A stretch of DNA of 50,721 nucleotides, taken from assembly GCA_947498325.1 (NCBI GenBank), contig CANMKE010000036.1:1-50721 (forward strand), read 5' to 3'. The DNA is from an uncultured Persicobacter sp. (GTDB taxonomy: Bacteria > Bacteroidota > Bacteroidia > Cytophagales > Cyclobacteriaceae). Below the pieces are notes generated by a model. The model ran no database searches and was not told the DNA's origin. It was given only the letters and a program-made list of their open reading frames with translations. A program made the position numbers and the translations under genes. The stretch's first letter is position 1, and every line of letters starts with the position of its first letter. Positions 25,432 to 35,043 of this stretch are shown here, one piece after another.

Positions 25432-26562
25432 ATGAAGTATTATTTAATCGCAGGAGAACGCTCTGGAGACTTACACGGAGGCAATTTAATCAAGGCTATC
25501 AAAGAACAGGATGCCGAAGCCACTTTCCGCTATTGGGGCGGTGATGAAATGCAGGCGGCCTCGGGTGTGGCGCCAGTTACTCACTATAAAGAAACGGCCT
25601 TTATGGGGGTAGTTGAGGTATTGGCTAACCTACGCACGATTCAGGGCTTTCTGAAGAAATGTAAAAAGGACGTCATGGACTATCAGCCTGATGTATTGAT
25701 TCTGATCGACTATGCAGGGTTTAATCTGAAAATTGCTGAATTTGCAAAAAAGAAAGGGCTGAAGGTATTTTATTACATCTCCCCGAAAGTATGGGCATGG
25801 AATACCAAACGTGCCTGGAAGCTTAAAAAGTACGTGGACAGAATGTTCTGTATCATGCCTTTCGAGGAGGATTTTTATGCCAAATTTGACTGGAAGGTTG
25901 ATTACGTCGGTAACCCAGTGGTAGATGCCGTAATGAACCATCAGGTAAATACTGATTTCCGATCAAAAAACAACCTTTCTCCCGACGAAGATATTATCGC
26001 TTTACTTCCTGGCAGCCGAAAAATGGAGCTGACCAATATGTTACCTACCTTTGCCGAGGTGGTAAAAAAATACCCCAAACATCAGTTTGTGGTGGCAGCA
26101 GTAGCGAACCTCGACCGTCAGCTTTACGCCCCAATTGCCGATTTACCGAATGTAAAATTGGTCACTGGCCAAACCTACGATTTATACGCCAATGCCAAAG
26201 CTGCCTTGGTTACCTCTGGAACAGCTACCCTTGAAACAGCCCTATGGAAAGTACCTCAGGTGGTTTGTTATCGCATCAACGCGATCTCCTACCATATCAT
26301 GAAGTTCGCCATTAAAATTTCATCCACGATCAAATACATTGCATTGATGAATTTGATTTTAGATAAAATGGCAATCAAGGAACTGATTCAAGACGAAATG
26401 ACGGTGGAGAATATTACCGCAGAGCTGGACCAGCTATTGGATGAAAACAGCGACCGCCGTCAAGAAATCATGGCAGATTATCAGCGTAACATTGAACTTT
26501 TAGGAACGGAAAGTGCTTCGGAACGCGCCGCAAACAAAATGTGGGGCTATTTGAATCAATAG
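25432..26562 (+). CDS. lpxB: Lipid-A-disaccharide synthase
   Basis: A 376-aa GT19 glycosyltransferase that condenses UDP-2,3-diacylglucosamine with lipid X to form the lipid A disaccharide at the inner membrane. Family features: the N-terminal YLIAGERSGDLHGG, FMGVVEVLANL, LILIDYAGFNLKIA, ISPKVWAWN, the VGNPVVD sequence and LLPGSRKMEL in the nucleotide-binding half, and TSGTATLETAL. ATG start at 25432. The last 48 bp, with the stop codon, have been copied downstream (see 26515-27054). Confidence 0.97.
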   Translation: MKYYLIAGERSGDLHGGNLIKAIKEQDAEATFRYWGGDEMQAASGVAPVTHYKETAFMGVVEVLANLRTIQGFLKKCKKDVMDYQPDVLILIDYAGFNLKIAEFAKKKGLKVFYYISPKVWAWNTKRAWKLKKYVDRMFCIMPFEEDFYAKFDWKVDYVGNPVVDAVMNHQVNTDFRSKNNLSPDEDIIALLPGSRKMELTNMLPTFAEVVKKYPKHQFVVAAVANLDRQLYAPIADLPNVKLVTGQTYDLYANAKAALVTSGTATLETALWKVPQVVCYRINAISYHIMKFAIKISSTIKYIALMNLILDKMAIKELIQDEMTVENITAELDQLLDENSDRRQEIMADYQRNIELLGTESASERAANKMWGYLNQ

Positions 26563-27054
26563 TCTTTTCCATCATGGTTCGCTATCACGAGAGGGACTCT
26601 CGCGACAGGGAATCTCGTGATAGGGATTAGCGGTTATTTGTCCACAGATTACACCGATTTCCACAGATTTTTTACGCTCATTAAGTAAATAAGCATAGCA
26701 ATCTTTATCATCAGGGTAATCATGGTCTATAACACCTTACACTGATTCAAGCATCTTGCCTGAACCAATAAATACCAAAATGTAAGCTTCGGAACGCGCC
26801 GATAATAAAATGTGGGGGATTTGAAGCAGTAGTCTTTTCCATCATGGTTCGCTATCACGAGAGGGACTCTCGCGACAGGGAATCTCGTGATAGGGATTAG
26901 CGGTTATTTGTCCACAGATTACACCGATTTCCACAGATTTTTTACGCTCATTAATAAATAAGCATGGCAATCTTTATCATCAGGGTAATCATGGTCTATA
27001 ACACCTTACACTGGTTCAAGCGTCTTTCTTGAACCAATAAATACCAAAATGTAA
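26515..27054 (+). repeat. 271-bp tandem duplication including the 3' end of lpxB
   Basis: Unit 1 (26515-26785) starts inside lpxB at the codons for ASERA. Unit 2 (26786-27054) repeats it at about 95 percent or better over the noncoding part, with a 2-bp deletion. The lpxB-derived part has diverged more: it would read ASERADNKMWGI-stop. Each unit also has a large inverted repeat, CTATCACGAGA/TCTCGTGATAG, and a TCCACAGATTACACCGATTT stretch related to 44069-44090. No gene is visible in 26563-27106. Confidence 0.9.
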
Positions 27055-27090
27055 AAAGCCCTCAGCGAAATCAATCGCTGAGGGCTTTTT
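27053..27090. terminator. Bidirectional terminator between lpxB and clpX
   Basis: AAAAAGCCCTCAGCG/CGCTGAGGGCTTTTT, a 15-bp stem with loop AAATCAAT, with T runs on both strands. Serves convergent lpxB and clpX. Confidence 0.93.
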
Positions 27091-27106
27091 AGTATCTTTT
27101 ATCTGC

Positions 27107-28339
27107 TTAGGCTACACGCAACTTTGAAAATTTAGACTTCTCAAATTGTTGTTGTGCATATTCCTTTGTAACCACAAATTTCTCGACCTCTTTGCCTGGC
27201 AACTCAAACATGGCATCCGTTAAGATGGCCTCACATATTGAGCGTAAACCACGTGCACCCAATTTAAATTCAAGGGCTTTAGCAACTACATAATCCAAAG
27301 CCTCAGGTTCGAAAGTCAACTTAATGTCTTCCATTTTGAAAAGCTTGGAGTATTGTTTGGTCAAAGCATTTTTAGGCTTGGTAAGGATCATCTTCAGGAT
27401 ATCCTCCGTCAATGGGTTCAAATGTGCCAATACAGGCAAACGACCAATCAACTCAGGGATCAATCCAAAGCTTTTCAAATCCTGTGCAGTAATGTACTGC
27501 AACAAGTTTTCCTTATCCACCTCTCCTTTTTCAAGGCTTTCGTCATTGGAAGCAAAGCCCAAAGGGCGGGTATCCATACGACGGGCAATGTCTTTTTTAA
27601 TTCCATCAAAAGCACCACCACATACAAAAAGGATGTTTTCTGTGTTTACAGCAATCATCTTTTGATCTGGGTGCTTACGTCCACCTTGCGGCGGAACATT
27701 TACTGATGTTCCTTCCAAAAGCTTCAACAAGGCCTGCTGTACACCTTCACCACTTACATCACGGGTGATCGATGGGTTATCAGACTTGCGGGCAATTTTA
27801 TCCAGCTCATCAATAAAAACAATACCACGTTCTGCTGCCTCCACATCGTAATTCGATGCCTGCAACAAACGGGTCAAAATACTCTCTACATCTTCACCAA
27901 CATAACCTGCTTCTGTAAGTACTGTCGCATCGGCAATACAGAAAGGGACCTCAAGCATCTCTGCCAAGGTTCTGGCCAAATAGGTTTTACCCGTACCCGT
28001 CTCCCCTACAAGAATAATATTGGACTTCTCAATCTTCACTTCTTCATTCACGTCTTTCTCTTGCATCAGACGTTTATAGTGATTGTAAACCGCTACTGAA
28101 AGTACCTTCTTGGCATCATCCTGACCAACAACATACTGGTCGAGATATTCCTTGATTTCAGCCGGTTTGCTCAATTGGAATTTTGGAGATTTCTTATCTT
28201 TTTTCAGCTTCGAGTCCTCCTGAAGGATCTGCGATGCCTGATCGATACAATAGTTGCAAATGTGAGCATTGATGCCCGAAACCATTAAATCGACATCTTT
28301 TTTGGGTCTCCCACAAAACGAACAAGTAATCTGAGCCAT
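27107..28339 (-). CDS. clpX: ClpX, ATP-binding subunit of ClpXP protease
   Basis: A 410-aa AAA+ unfoldase that recognises substrates and feeds them into ClpP. The N-terminal zinc domain has C6, C9, C28 and C31 (CSFC, CNYC). Walker A GETGTGKT is at 112-119. Walker B is [11 protein letters not shown], followed by a sensor region and the C-terminal small domain ([12 protein letters not shown]). It lies 59 nt downstream of clpP on the same strand and is clearly co-transcribed. Ends at the bidirectional terminator 27053-27090. Confidence 0.98.
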   Translation of the reverse strand: MAQITCSFCGRPKKDVDLMVSGINAHICNYCIDQASQILQEDSKLKKDKKSPKFQLSKPAEIKEYLDQYVVGQDDAKKVLSVAVYNHYKRLMQEKDVNEEVKIEKSNIILVGETGTGKTYLARTLAEMLEVPFCIADATVLTEAGYVGEDVESILTRLLQASNYDVEAAERGIVFIDELDKIARKSDNPSITRDVSGEGVQQALLKLLEGTSVNVPPQGGRKHPDQKMIAVNTENILFVCGGAFDGIKKDIARRMDTRPLGFASNDESLEKGEVDKENLLQYITAQDLKSFGLIPELIGRLPVLAHLNPLTEDILKMILTKPKNALTKQYSKLFKMEDIKLTFEPEALDYVVAKALEFKLGARGLRSICEAILTDAMFELPGKEVEKFVVTKEYAQQQFEKSKFSKLRVA

Positions 28340-28398
28340 ATATAACTACATTTTTTAAAAAGCATCCCGCATCCCAGATGCGGAATGCCATTGGTCGC

Positions 28399-29067
28399 TT
28401 ATCGCGTTAACACTTCGTCGATAAGACCATACTCCTTGGCAGCATCTGCTTTCATCCAGTAATCACGATCAGAATCACGCTCCACCTCTTCAAAGGATTT
28501 GCCTGAGTGATGTACCAGAATGTCGTATAGTTCTTTTTTCAACGTTAAAATCTGACGGGCTGTGATTTCAATATCGGAAGCCTGTCCTTGAGCTCCACCG
28601 AGTGGCTGGTGAATCATTATGCGTGCATGTGGAAGTGCTGAGCGCTTGCCTGCGGCTCCACCTGCTAACAAAACAGCGCCCATAGAAGCTGCCAAACCAG
28701 TACAGATTGTCGCCACATCAGGGCGTACATACTGCATGGTATCGTAGATTCCAAGACCTGCATAAACACTACCACCAGGAGAGTTTACATAAAGTAAAAT
28801 ATCTTTACCTGGATCCACTGATTCCAAGAATAGCAACTGTGCAGTAATGATGTTTCCGATATGGTCATCCACTTGGGTTCCCAAGAAGATAATACGGTCC
28901 ATCATCAAGCGGCTAAATACATCAATTTCACGGAAATTCGTAGGGCGTTCCTCAATTACTGAGCGCGTCATACCTTCTACGTGAGTGGCGTAGCTGTCAT
29001 ACAGACTACTCGAGATGCCTTGGTGCTTAGTGGCAAATTTTCTGAATTCGTCTTTGTCAAACATCAT
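28399..29067 (-). CDS. clpP: ClpP proteolytic subunit
   Basis: A 222-aa serine peptidase that forms the tetradecameric chamber used with ClpX. The catalytic triad is S128 ([14 protein letters not shown]), H153 (MIHQPLGG) and D202 (RDYWM). [15 protein letters not shown] is also conserved. A consensus promoter lies just upstream (29099-29127), and a terminator separates it from tig, so clpP-clpX can be expressed independently of tig. Confidence 0.98.
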   Translation of the reverse strand: MMFDKDEFRKFATKHQGISSSLYDSYATHVEGMTRSVIEERPTNFREIDVFSRLMMDRIIFLGTQVDDHIGNIITAQLLFLESVDPGKDILLYVNSPGGSVYAGLGIYDTMQYVRPDVATICTGLAASMGAVLLAGGAAGKRSALPHARIMIHQPLGGAQGQASDIEITARQILTLKKELYDILVHHSGKSFEEVERDSDRDYWMKADAAKEYGLIDEVLTR

Positions 29068-29098
29068 GTTGTTGGAGGTTAATTCAGGTTGTAAATAA

Positions 29099-29127
29099 CA
29101 AAGATAAAAAAAAAGACCCCATCACAA
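29099..29127 (-). promoter_or_regulatory. Promoter of clpP-clpX
   Basis: Minus-strand TTG (29127-29125), 18-nt spacer, TATCTTTG (29106-29099), 32 nt upstream of the clpP ATG. Confidence 0.65.
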
Positions 29128-29231
29128 AGAAGGACCTTATAATTTCCGAAGCTCTGCTTGCTATTTACGCTGACTTATAATTATTACTTCATTGAATACG
29201 AATATAATTATCTATTCGTTTGCCAAAGTAT

Positions 29232-29263
29232 AAAAAAAGTCGGCACCGAAGAAGTGCCGACTT
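29232..29263 (-). terminator. Terminator of tig
   Basis: AAGTCGGCAC/GTGCCGACTT stem with loop CGAAGAA, followed on the minus strand by seven T. It lies between tig and clpP. Confidence 0.9.
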
Positions 29264-29285
29264 AAATATAATTATTCAAAGAGAA

Positions 29286-30626
29286 TTAAGCTTCAGAAAC
29301 TGCTTTTGTAAACTCCTCGAAAGTAACATCTTGCTCATTCAAAGTCGCTTTTTCAGTCGCCAATTTGATGATCTGATCGAAACGAACTTGGTTGTAGATG
29401 TTCATGTAGTTTTGGCCGTTGTTTTCTTTCAAGTAGTTGTCAACGATACCTTTCAACATCTCTTCCAACTGCTCGTTATCAACGCCGCCGCCCATAGCAC
29501 CGAACTGCGCTTTGAACATGTCACCAGCACGTTTTTTAACGTCTGCGTCTTCTACACGGATTTCGTTATCAGCAGCGATTTTATCTGCCAACAACATCCA
29601 TTTGAATTCTTTTTTGTAGTTCTCGAAATCTTCTTCTACTTTCTCAGCAGTCAAACCTTCTTGCGTTTCTACCAACCAACGTTTCAAGAAAGTCTCAGGA
29701 AGTTCCATCTCCGCTTTCTCTACCAATTGGTCTTGGATTTGGCGCGCAGTGTAGTTTTCTACTTGCTGATCGTAGTTTTCGCCCATCACTTTAGCTACCT
29801 CTGCACGGAATTCCTCCTCAGAAGTTACTTTGTCTGGACCCAAGATTTTGTCGAAAAATGCTTGGTTCATTTCTGCTTCTTCGATACGAGAGATCGATTT
29901 AACAGTCAATGTAACGTCGCCTTTAATTTCTTTTACTTCTTCTTCCTCGCGGTTCAAGAAAGTCGCTACTTTCTCGTTTGAACGGTAAGCTTTACGGATG
30001 TCGAAAGTAATTGTATCTTCAGCTTTAGCACCGATAAAGATTTCTTTACCTGTTTTTGTTGCCAATTCAGCGATATCCACCATTACGTGAACTGCTTCTT
30101 CTTCGCCTTCGATTGCCAAGTCACCTGTTACTTTATCAGTTTCTTCAGCTACTTCAGGAGAAGTCTGCTCGCCACCGTTTTTCAACAAGTTCTCGATTGT
30201 TTCGTTCAATTGCTCTTCACCAACATTGATTGAGTAAGTATCAATTGTCAAGTCAGTGCTATAAGTGATATCGTTCACCAAACCAATTGAGTACGAGAAT
30301 TCAAATTCTTTCTGCGTCTCCCAGTCAATGTTAGCGTTGTTCTCAACGTTAGGCAATGGCTGACCAATGATTTGCAATTTGTTGTCACGAATGTAATCTT
30401 CTACTGCGTGCGACAAAAGGTGATTCACCTCGTCAACAAGAATTGAAGTTCCGTACATTCTACGCACTACGCCTGCAGGCACTTTTCCTTTACGGAAACC
30501 TTTGATGTCAGCTTGCTTTGCGTACTGCTTGATTTTTTTATCAACCTTCTCACTGTAGTCCGCCTCTGTCAACTTGATGGAAATAGAGGCTTCCGTGTTC
30601 GAGCTTTTGTCTAATGTAATATCCAA
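29286..30626 (-). CDS. tig: Trigger factor
   Basis: A 446-aa ribosome-associated chaperone. The ribosome-docking signature GFRKGKVP lies near residues 43-50, followed by VVRRMYG. The middle FKBP-like domain is weakly conserved, as in other Bacteroidota, and may have little prolyl isomerase activity. The C-terminal part is a long helical chaperone domain. The start is TTG at 30626: the frame upstream is closed by TAA within five codons, and no ATG fits the expected N-terminus. A strong promoter is at 30757-30786. The downstream clpP-clpX genes complete the classic tig-clpP-clpX order, though a terminator intervenes. Confidence 0.95.
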   Translation of the reverse strand: MDITLDKSSNTEASISIKLTEADYSEKVDKKIKQYAKQADIKGFRKGKVPAGVVRRMYGTSILVDEVNHLLSHAVEDYIRDNKLQIIGQPLPNVENNANIDWETQKEFEFSYSIGLVNDITYSTDLTIDTYSINVGEEQLNETIENLLKNGGEQTSPEVAEETDKVTGDLAIEGEEEAVHVMVDIAELATKTGKEIFIGAKAEDTITFDIRKAYRSNEKVATFLNREEEEVKEIKGDVTLTVKSISRIEEAEMNQAFFDKILGPDKVTSEEEFRAEVAKVMGENYDQQVENYTARQIQDQLVEKAEMELPETFLKRWLVETQEGLTAEKVEEDFENYKKEFKWMLLADKIAADNEIRVEDADVKKRAGDMFKAQFGAMGGGVDNEQLEEMLKGIVDNYLKENNGQNYMNIYNQVRFDQIIKLATEKATLNEQDVTFEEFTKAVSEA

Positions 30627-30756
30627 AGTAGTATACTTTTAATTGAGTTGCCAATTAACTGAAAAACCCCCGAATGACAACAAATTGCATGCGAGGGTGA
30701 TAATTTGTCTTTCACCAAAAAAGTCATCCAAAGAATGACTTAATGATTTAGTCGTG

Positions 30757-30786
30757 CAAAGGTAATTAATTTATTGATAATCTCAA
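30757..30786 (-). promoter_or_regulatory. Promoter of tig
   Basis: Minus-strand TTG (30786-30784), 19-nt spacer, TACCTTTG (30764-30757). It leaves a leader of about 125 nt before the TTG start codon. No other element is evident in 30627-30989. Confidence 0.75.
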
Positions 30787-30989
30787 TGATGTTGATATAA
30801 TTTGTCTGATAATCATGGCGGTTTCCTTACGTTTGGAAAAAAAATTCCATAAAAAAATATACGAATGCGTGATTGATTAGCCTTTTTGGTTGAATTATCA
30901 GTAAAAGCACGCCTACACAAACGCTAACTCATTGATAATGAGCTTTATTTTTTGTATATTCTATATTATCAAACTAAAACTCAAAGCTT

Positions 30990-31445
30990 ATGAACTTCAC
31001 ACCCGCACGGAAGGAACCAGTTGACAACCGCTATCAGTACGAGAAAGTAACGCGCTTTATGAACAAGCAACTGGTCAGCTTGAGCCCTATTGAAAACGCT
31101 TTTGACGCTATGGACTTTTTGCTGGAAAAAAGAATCAGTGGTGCACCTGTGTTAGACGACCGTGGCCATATGATTGGCATAATTACAGAAAAAGATTTTC
31201 TGAAAATGATCCTCGACCGTGCTTATAACAATCACCCTGTTCGCGGTACGATGGTTAAGGATTACATGACCACCGAGATCACGACTGTTTCACCTGAAAT
31301 GGACCTTTTAGATGTTGCACAGATGTTCCTGCGTTCGCCTTATAAGCGGTTTCCTGTCGTTGAAAATGGGAAATTATTGGGGTTGGTCAGTAGAAGGGAT
31401 ATTTTAAAAGCGGCTCTTTTAGTGAAACACACTTCGTGGAAATAG
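30990..31445 (+). CDS. Protein with a pair of CBS domains
   Basis: A 151-aa stand-alone CBS-pair protein. CBS1 covers about residues 22-80 (LVSLSPIENAFDAMDFLLEK, ISGAPVLDD, IGIITEKDFL). CBS2 covers about 88-145 (YMTTEITTVSPEMDLLDVAQ, KRFPVVENGKLLGLVSRRDIL). CBS pairs bind adenine nucleotides and act as energy sensors for partner proteins; the partner here is unknown. ATG start at 30990. Terminator at 31470. Confidence 0.93.
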   Translation: MNFTPARKEPVDNRYQYEKVTRFMNKQLVSLSPIENAFDAMDFLLEKRISGAPVLDDRGHMIGIITEKDFLKMILDRAYNNHPVRGTMVKDYMTTEITTVSPEMDLLDVAQMFLRSPYKRFPVVENGKLLGLVSRRDILKAALLVKHTSWK

Positions 31446-31469
31446 CCATTGTAAAGTTCTTTTATATTT

Positions 31470-31503
31470 AACCGTTGCGTTTTTCAAGCTCAACGGTTTT
31501 TTT
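31470..31503 (+). terminator. Terminator of the CBS gene
   Basis: AACCGTTG/CAACGGTT stem, followed by T to 31503. Its end overlaps the stop codon of the opposite-strand gene at 31502. Confidence 0.85.
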
Positions 31504-32158
31504 ATGCCGAGTGCGCTTTATTGCTGAGCACATAAAGGTCGCCTGTTTCCTGTGGGATAATCTCCAGCACATTGGTCAACACAAGGGTGATCAAACGTTT
31601 GGCGGCCATTTTTTTGGAGATGGAAGCCAATTCCGAAAGCCCCGCCACAGTAATGCTGTTATTTTCCTCCACGGCAACCAACAATTGTTTTTCGATCGGC
31701 CCGACTTCAAACTGAATATTCTTCGGATAGGCACGTCGCCTGAGGATTTCTTTCAGTGGCCCAGACGCCTGAATACTTCGGTCTTGCTGCCGAATATATA
31801 CTTTGGCATGTTCTGCCGTTTTAACCTTGTAAGGTTTCTGCACCCCTTCGGGGATATCGTAAATAATCACTGTAAACCCATTATCAAGCGTAATGTATGA
31901 TTTGTACATCGGCAGGGCAGGAAAGATCATCTGATCGAAAGCACGCTCCAAAACAAAGGCTTCCTCTTCAGGGTAACGGCAACCCGCAAGGCCGCCAAAA
32001 TCATCCACACCAATCAGTAACCGCCCCCCTTTTGCATTGGCAAAAGCGACGACTTCCTTGACGATCTTCTCTGGATGGTTGGCTTTTTTCTTAAACTCCA
32101 GCTCTTGACCTTCTCCTTGCCTCACTAATTTTTTTAAAGCCTGAATTGTCATTTCCAT
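31502..32158 (-). CDS. AlbA_2 (Schlafen-type) domain protein, putative DNA-binding regulator
   Basis: About 218 aa from this start. The N-terminal part is an AlbA_2/AAA_4 domain: GEGQELEFKKKANHPEKI, VVAFANAKGGRLLIGVDD and the later IYDIPEGVQKPY. A short C-terminal winged-helix-like region (SITVAGLSELASISKKMAAK) follows. Members are often called putative transcriptional regulators; the target is unknown. The frame extends to a TTG at 32221, but the ATGs at 32158 or 32152 give the usual N-terminus. Divergent from the SixA-like gene. Confidence 0.85.
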   Translation of the reverse strand: MEMTIQALKKLVRQGEGQELEFKKKANHPEKIVKEVVAFANAKGGRLLIGVDDFGGLAGCRYPEEEAFVLERAFDQMIFPALPMYKSYITLDNGFTVIIYDIPEGVQKPYKVKTAEHAKVYIRQQDRSIQASGPLKEILRRRAYPKNIQFEVGPIEKQLLVAVEENNSITVAGLSELASISKKMAAKRLITLVLTNVLEIIPQETGDLYVLSNKAHSA

Positions 32159-32267
32159 GATTCCTGTAAATGCCTGGACAAAATTAAATAAACTAATCTG
32201 ATCAACTGCGCTTATACTCAATAGACGATTTATGAAACAACATTGTTAATAAGCCCTTCCATACAAT

Positions 32268-32807
32268 ATGAAATATATCCTAATCACAAGACATGCAAAA
32301 TCAAGCTGGGATTTCCCTGAACTTGACGATATCGACCGACCACTTAATTCAAGAGGAGAAAAAAATGCCATGAGTCAAGGGCTGGAAATCAAAAGGCTGA
32401 AAATGATCCCTGATAAGGTGATTTGCAGCCCGGCAACACGAACCGTCGCTACGGGTGCAATTATGGTTGATTTATGGCACCTGTCACAAAAAAACATCTC
32501 GGTGGACGAGCACCTGTTTCATGGCCGTATTAAAGATTATTTCAAATCCATTGAACAAACTGATCCGCAGCACAATCGGCTGATGTTTATCGGGCATGAG
32601 CCTGACCTCTCAGCATTAATCAGCCACCTGACGGATGTCGATATTGAGCATTTCCCAACAGCGGCCTACTGCCAGATTGAATTCCCTGTAAACAGCTGGA
32701 AAGAACTGAGCGATGGGCAAATTAAAGGTCGTATAACACACCTGAAAGCCCCGAGGAAATCAACTGAAGAGATGGCGCCTGGTTTAGAACTTCCTGACGT
32801 CGAGTAG
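32268..32807 (+). CDS. SixA-like histidine phosphatase
   Basis: A 179-aa histidine-phosphatase superfamily protein. The catalytic phospho-acceptor motif is TRHAKSSW (an RHG variant, RHA), followed by D-x-x-RPLNSRGEKNA, CSPATRTVAT and FIGHEPDLS with the second catalytic His. This is the SixA type, which can dephosphorylate histidine-phosphotransfer domains; the substrate here is unknown. The 3' end overlaps the convergent SDR gene by 24 nt. Confidence 0.92.
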   Translation: MKYILITRHAKSSWDFPELDDIDRPLNSRGEKNAMSQGLEIKRLKMIPDKVICSPATRTVATGAIMVDLWHLSQKNISVDEHLFHGRIKDYFKSIEQTDPQHNRLMFIGHEPDLSALISHLTDVDIEHFPTAAYCQIEFPVNSWKELSDGQIKGRITHLKAPRKSTEEMAPGLELPDVE

Positions 32808-33509
32808 CACCTCCGAAAAGCGATCGGGAAAGTTGATGACCTCCAACAGCTTTTGCGCTACCGATGCAGGAGCACTGAGCATCTGCTCTTCTTTCAGCTT
32901 CACGAATTTGCCTTTGGTTCTGAATTGCTCTGGCGCCGCCTCCCTGATCTGCGATTGCATTTCAGTATCAACCACCCCTGGCGCTACGGAAAAGACCTTG
33001 ATGTCATTTTCATTCAAAATACATTCTTCCGCCACCACTTTGGAGAACAGGTCAAGTGCCGACTTGGAAGCGCAATATGCCGACCAGCCATCCACAGGGT
33101 ATTTTCCTGCACCAGAACTGATATTCAGGATTACTTTCTCGGCCTGAACCCCAGAAAACTGTCGCACAAATTCATTCATCAGTATGGTGGGTGTGGTCAC
33201 GTTAAGGTTCATCACTTGCTCCAGCCCATCCGCCGAAAGACTCCCTACATGTCCTATTTCCCCCAATGTCCCTGCATTATTAATCAGTACCACGCGCTTG
33301 GGAGCTTTAACGGTTTCAAAAAAATGACTGACCTGTGATTTCAGCTCCTCAATATTACCGAGATCAAACTCAATATGGTGATAATTTTTCTTTGCCTGCT
33401 GATAACTTCTTGCAATGCCTATCACTTCATTTTCAGGATCATTCGTAAGCTGATCCACCAAAGCACGACCAATTCCTCTGCTACTCCCCGTAATAATATA
33501 ATAGTTCAT
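32784..33509 (-). CDS. Short-chain dehydrogenase/reductase, sepiapterin/benzil reductase-like
   Basis: A 241-aa classical SDR. NAD(P)-binding TGSSRGIGRAL, an Arg-rich region after strand 2 suggesting NADPH, VLINNAGTLGEIGHVG, serine in ILNISSGAG, and the catalytic YCASK. The NNAGTLG stretch and the EVLLDVRKF tail resemble the sepiapterin reductase / benzil reductase group. The substrate is not evident. Overlaps the SixA-like gene tail to tail. Confidence 0.9.
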   Translation of the reverse strand: MNYYIITGSSRGIGRALVDQLTNDPENEVIGIARSYQQAKKNYHHIEFDLGNIEELKSQVSHFFETVKAPKRVVLINNAGTLGEIGHVGSLSADGLEQVMNLNVTTPTILMNEFVRQFSGVQAEKVILNISSGAGKYPVDGWSAYCASKSALDLFSKVVAEECILNENDIKVFSVAPGVVDTEMQSQIREAAPEQFRTKGKFVKLKEEQMLSAPASVAQKLLEVINFPDRFSEVLLDVRKF

Positions 33510-33570
33510 TGTGGTTGCTTTAAAGTTTGAAATTCTTTGAATGATAAAATATACTCAACTGTAGGCAAAT

Positions 33571-33596
33571 AAAAAAGGAGGGAAAAACCCTCCTTT
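33571..33596 (-). terminator. Terminator of porQ-hslU
   Basis: AAAGGAGGG/CCCTCCTTT stem with loop AAAAA, followed on the minus strand by a T run. It lies 24 nt after the hslU stop. Confidence 0.85.
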
Positions 33597-33619
33597 AAAT
33601 ATTATAATTTTACCTGCTC

Positions 33620-35005
33620 TTAAAGTATAAAATGAGAGAGGTCTTTGTTTTTTACCGCACCCGATAGCTTCTCCAGCACCAATTCTTTGGTAACAACCAC
33701 ATGGGCGTTCTCACCAATTACATCGGGAATATCAAAAAGGAAATCGTTCAGTAAATGGCTCATCACTGTGTGTAAACGACGTGCGCCAATGTTCTCTACT
33801 TCCGCATTAATATCAAAAGCGATTTGTGCCAATTCATGCAAAGCCTCATCATTGAAGGTAAGCTTCACTTTCTCGGCATCAAAAAGCGCCTCATACTGCT
33901 TGGTCAAAGCATTCTTAGGCTCTTTGATGATCTGATAGAAATCGTCTTTTGTCAAATCCTTCAATTCAACACGAATCGGGAAACGCCCCTGAAGCTCCGC
34001 AATTAAATCAGAAGGTTTCGCAACATGAAAAGCCCCTGCTGCAATGAACAATACGTGCTCGGTATTCACCACCCCGTATTTTGTAGTCACGCTTGAGCCC
34101 TCCACAATAGGAAGAAGGTCACGCTGAACCCCCTCACGGCTAACATCCGCACCACCATTTTGACCCGAGGCTTTGGCGATTTTATCAATCTCATCAATGA
34201 AGATCATTCCTGTATTCTCCGCACGGCTGATCGCTTCCTCTTTAACCTCATCCATATCGATCAGCTTGCTTGCTTCTTCATCGAAAAGCAATTTTTTCGC
34301 TTCGCCAATCGTTACTTTACGCTTCTTGGTCTTTTTCGGCATCATGTTGCCCAGCATTTCCTGGAGGTTAATCATGGAGGTTTCGTCCATCATTCCACCG
34401 CCAACCATGCCCATGCCACCACTCGAAGCCTGCGCTACAGAGATTTCAATCTTGCGATCATCCATCTCTCCATTTTTTATTTTCTGACGGAAATGCTCAC
34501 GGGTCTGCTGATTCAGCTCTGCATCATTTTTTGGTGCTTCTTCCGTAGTAGCTACCGGTACATTTTTTGCACCAGAAACTGGGGGAATCAAAGCATCAAG
34601 AATGATGTTTTCTACCGCTTCAGTAGCACGTTCTTTTACGCCTACTTCCTTTTCTTTTTTCACCAAATTCACGGCCTGTTCTACCAGGTCACGAACCATG
34701 CTTTCTACATCACGACCGACATAGCCCACCTCCGTAAATTTCGAGGCTTCCACTTTGGTAAAGGGTGCACGGGCAATTTTAGCCAGACGGCGGGCAATTT
34801 CGGTTTTACCAACACCAGTGGCACCAATCATCAAAATATTATTGGGAACAATTTCTTTTTGAAGCTCCGAGCGAACGCTCATTCTTCGCCATCTATTTCT
34901 GAGTGCAATAGCAACGTTGCGCTTTGCATCCGCCTGTCCGATAATATACTTATCCAATTCAGAGACAATCTCTCTTGGGGTCAAATAGCTTTTATCTTCT
35001 AACAT
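33620..35005 (-). CDS. hslU: HslU (ClpY), ATPase subunit of HslVU protease
   Basis: A 461-aa AAA+ ATPase. The N-terminus LTPREIVSELDKYIIGQADA is the HslU/ClpX signature. Walker A GATGVGKT is at 61-68. The family-specific intermediate (I) domain lies at about 110-250, and Walker B is MIFIDEIDKIA. The C-terminus ends DLSHFIL, the tail that docks into HslV. hslV usually lies next to hslU but is not in this window. It lies 38 nt after porQ on the same strand and probably shares its transcript. Confidence 0.97.
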   Translation of the reverse strand: MLEDKSYLTPREIVSELDKYIIGQADAKRNVAIALRNRWRRMSVRSELQKEIVPNNILMIGATGVGKTEIARRLAKIARAPFTKVEASKFTEVGYVGRDVESMVRDLVEQAVNLVKKEKEVGVKERATEAVENIILDALIPPVSGAKNVPVATTEEAPKNDAELNQQTREHFRQKIKNGEMDDRKIEISVAQASSGGMGMVGGGMMDETSMINLQEMLGNMMPKKTKKRKVTIGEAKKLLFDEEASKLIDMDEVKEEAISRAENTGMIFIDEIDKIAKASGQNGGADVSREGVQRDLLPIVEGSSVTTKYGVVNTEHVLFIAAGAFHVAKPSDLIAELQGRFPIRVELKDLTKDDFYQIIKEPKNALTKQYEALFDAEKVKLTFNDEALHELAQIAFDINAEVENIGARRLHTVMSHLLNDFLFDIPDVIGENAHVVVTKELVLEKLSGAVKNKDLSHFIL

Positions 35006-35043
35006 GATCTATATTTTCTATTTAATCAGTTTGTGCTGATCAA

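Noticed and set aside
29220-29981. 253-aa reading frame opposite tig
   Set aside because: Antisense shadow of the trigger factor gene: low-complexity Phe/Val-rich product, no start signal, and it begins in the clpP promoter/tig terminator region.
34160-35002. 280-aa reading frame opposite hslU
   Set aside because: Shadow frame with an Phe/His/Arg-rich composition and no recognisable domain; hslU is certain on the other strand.
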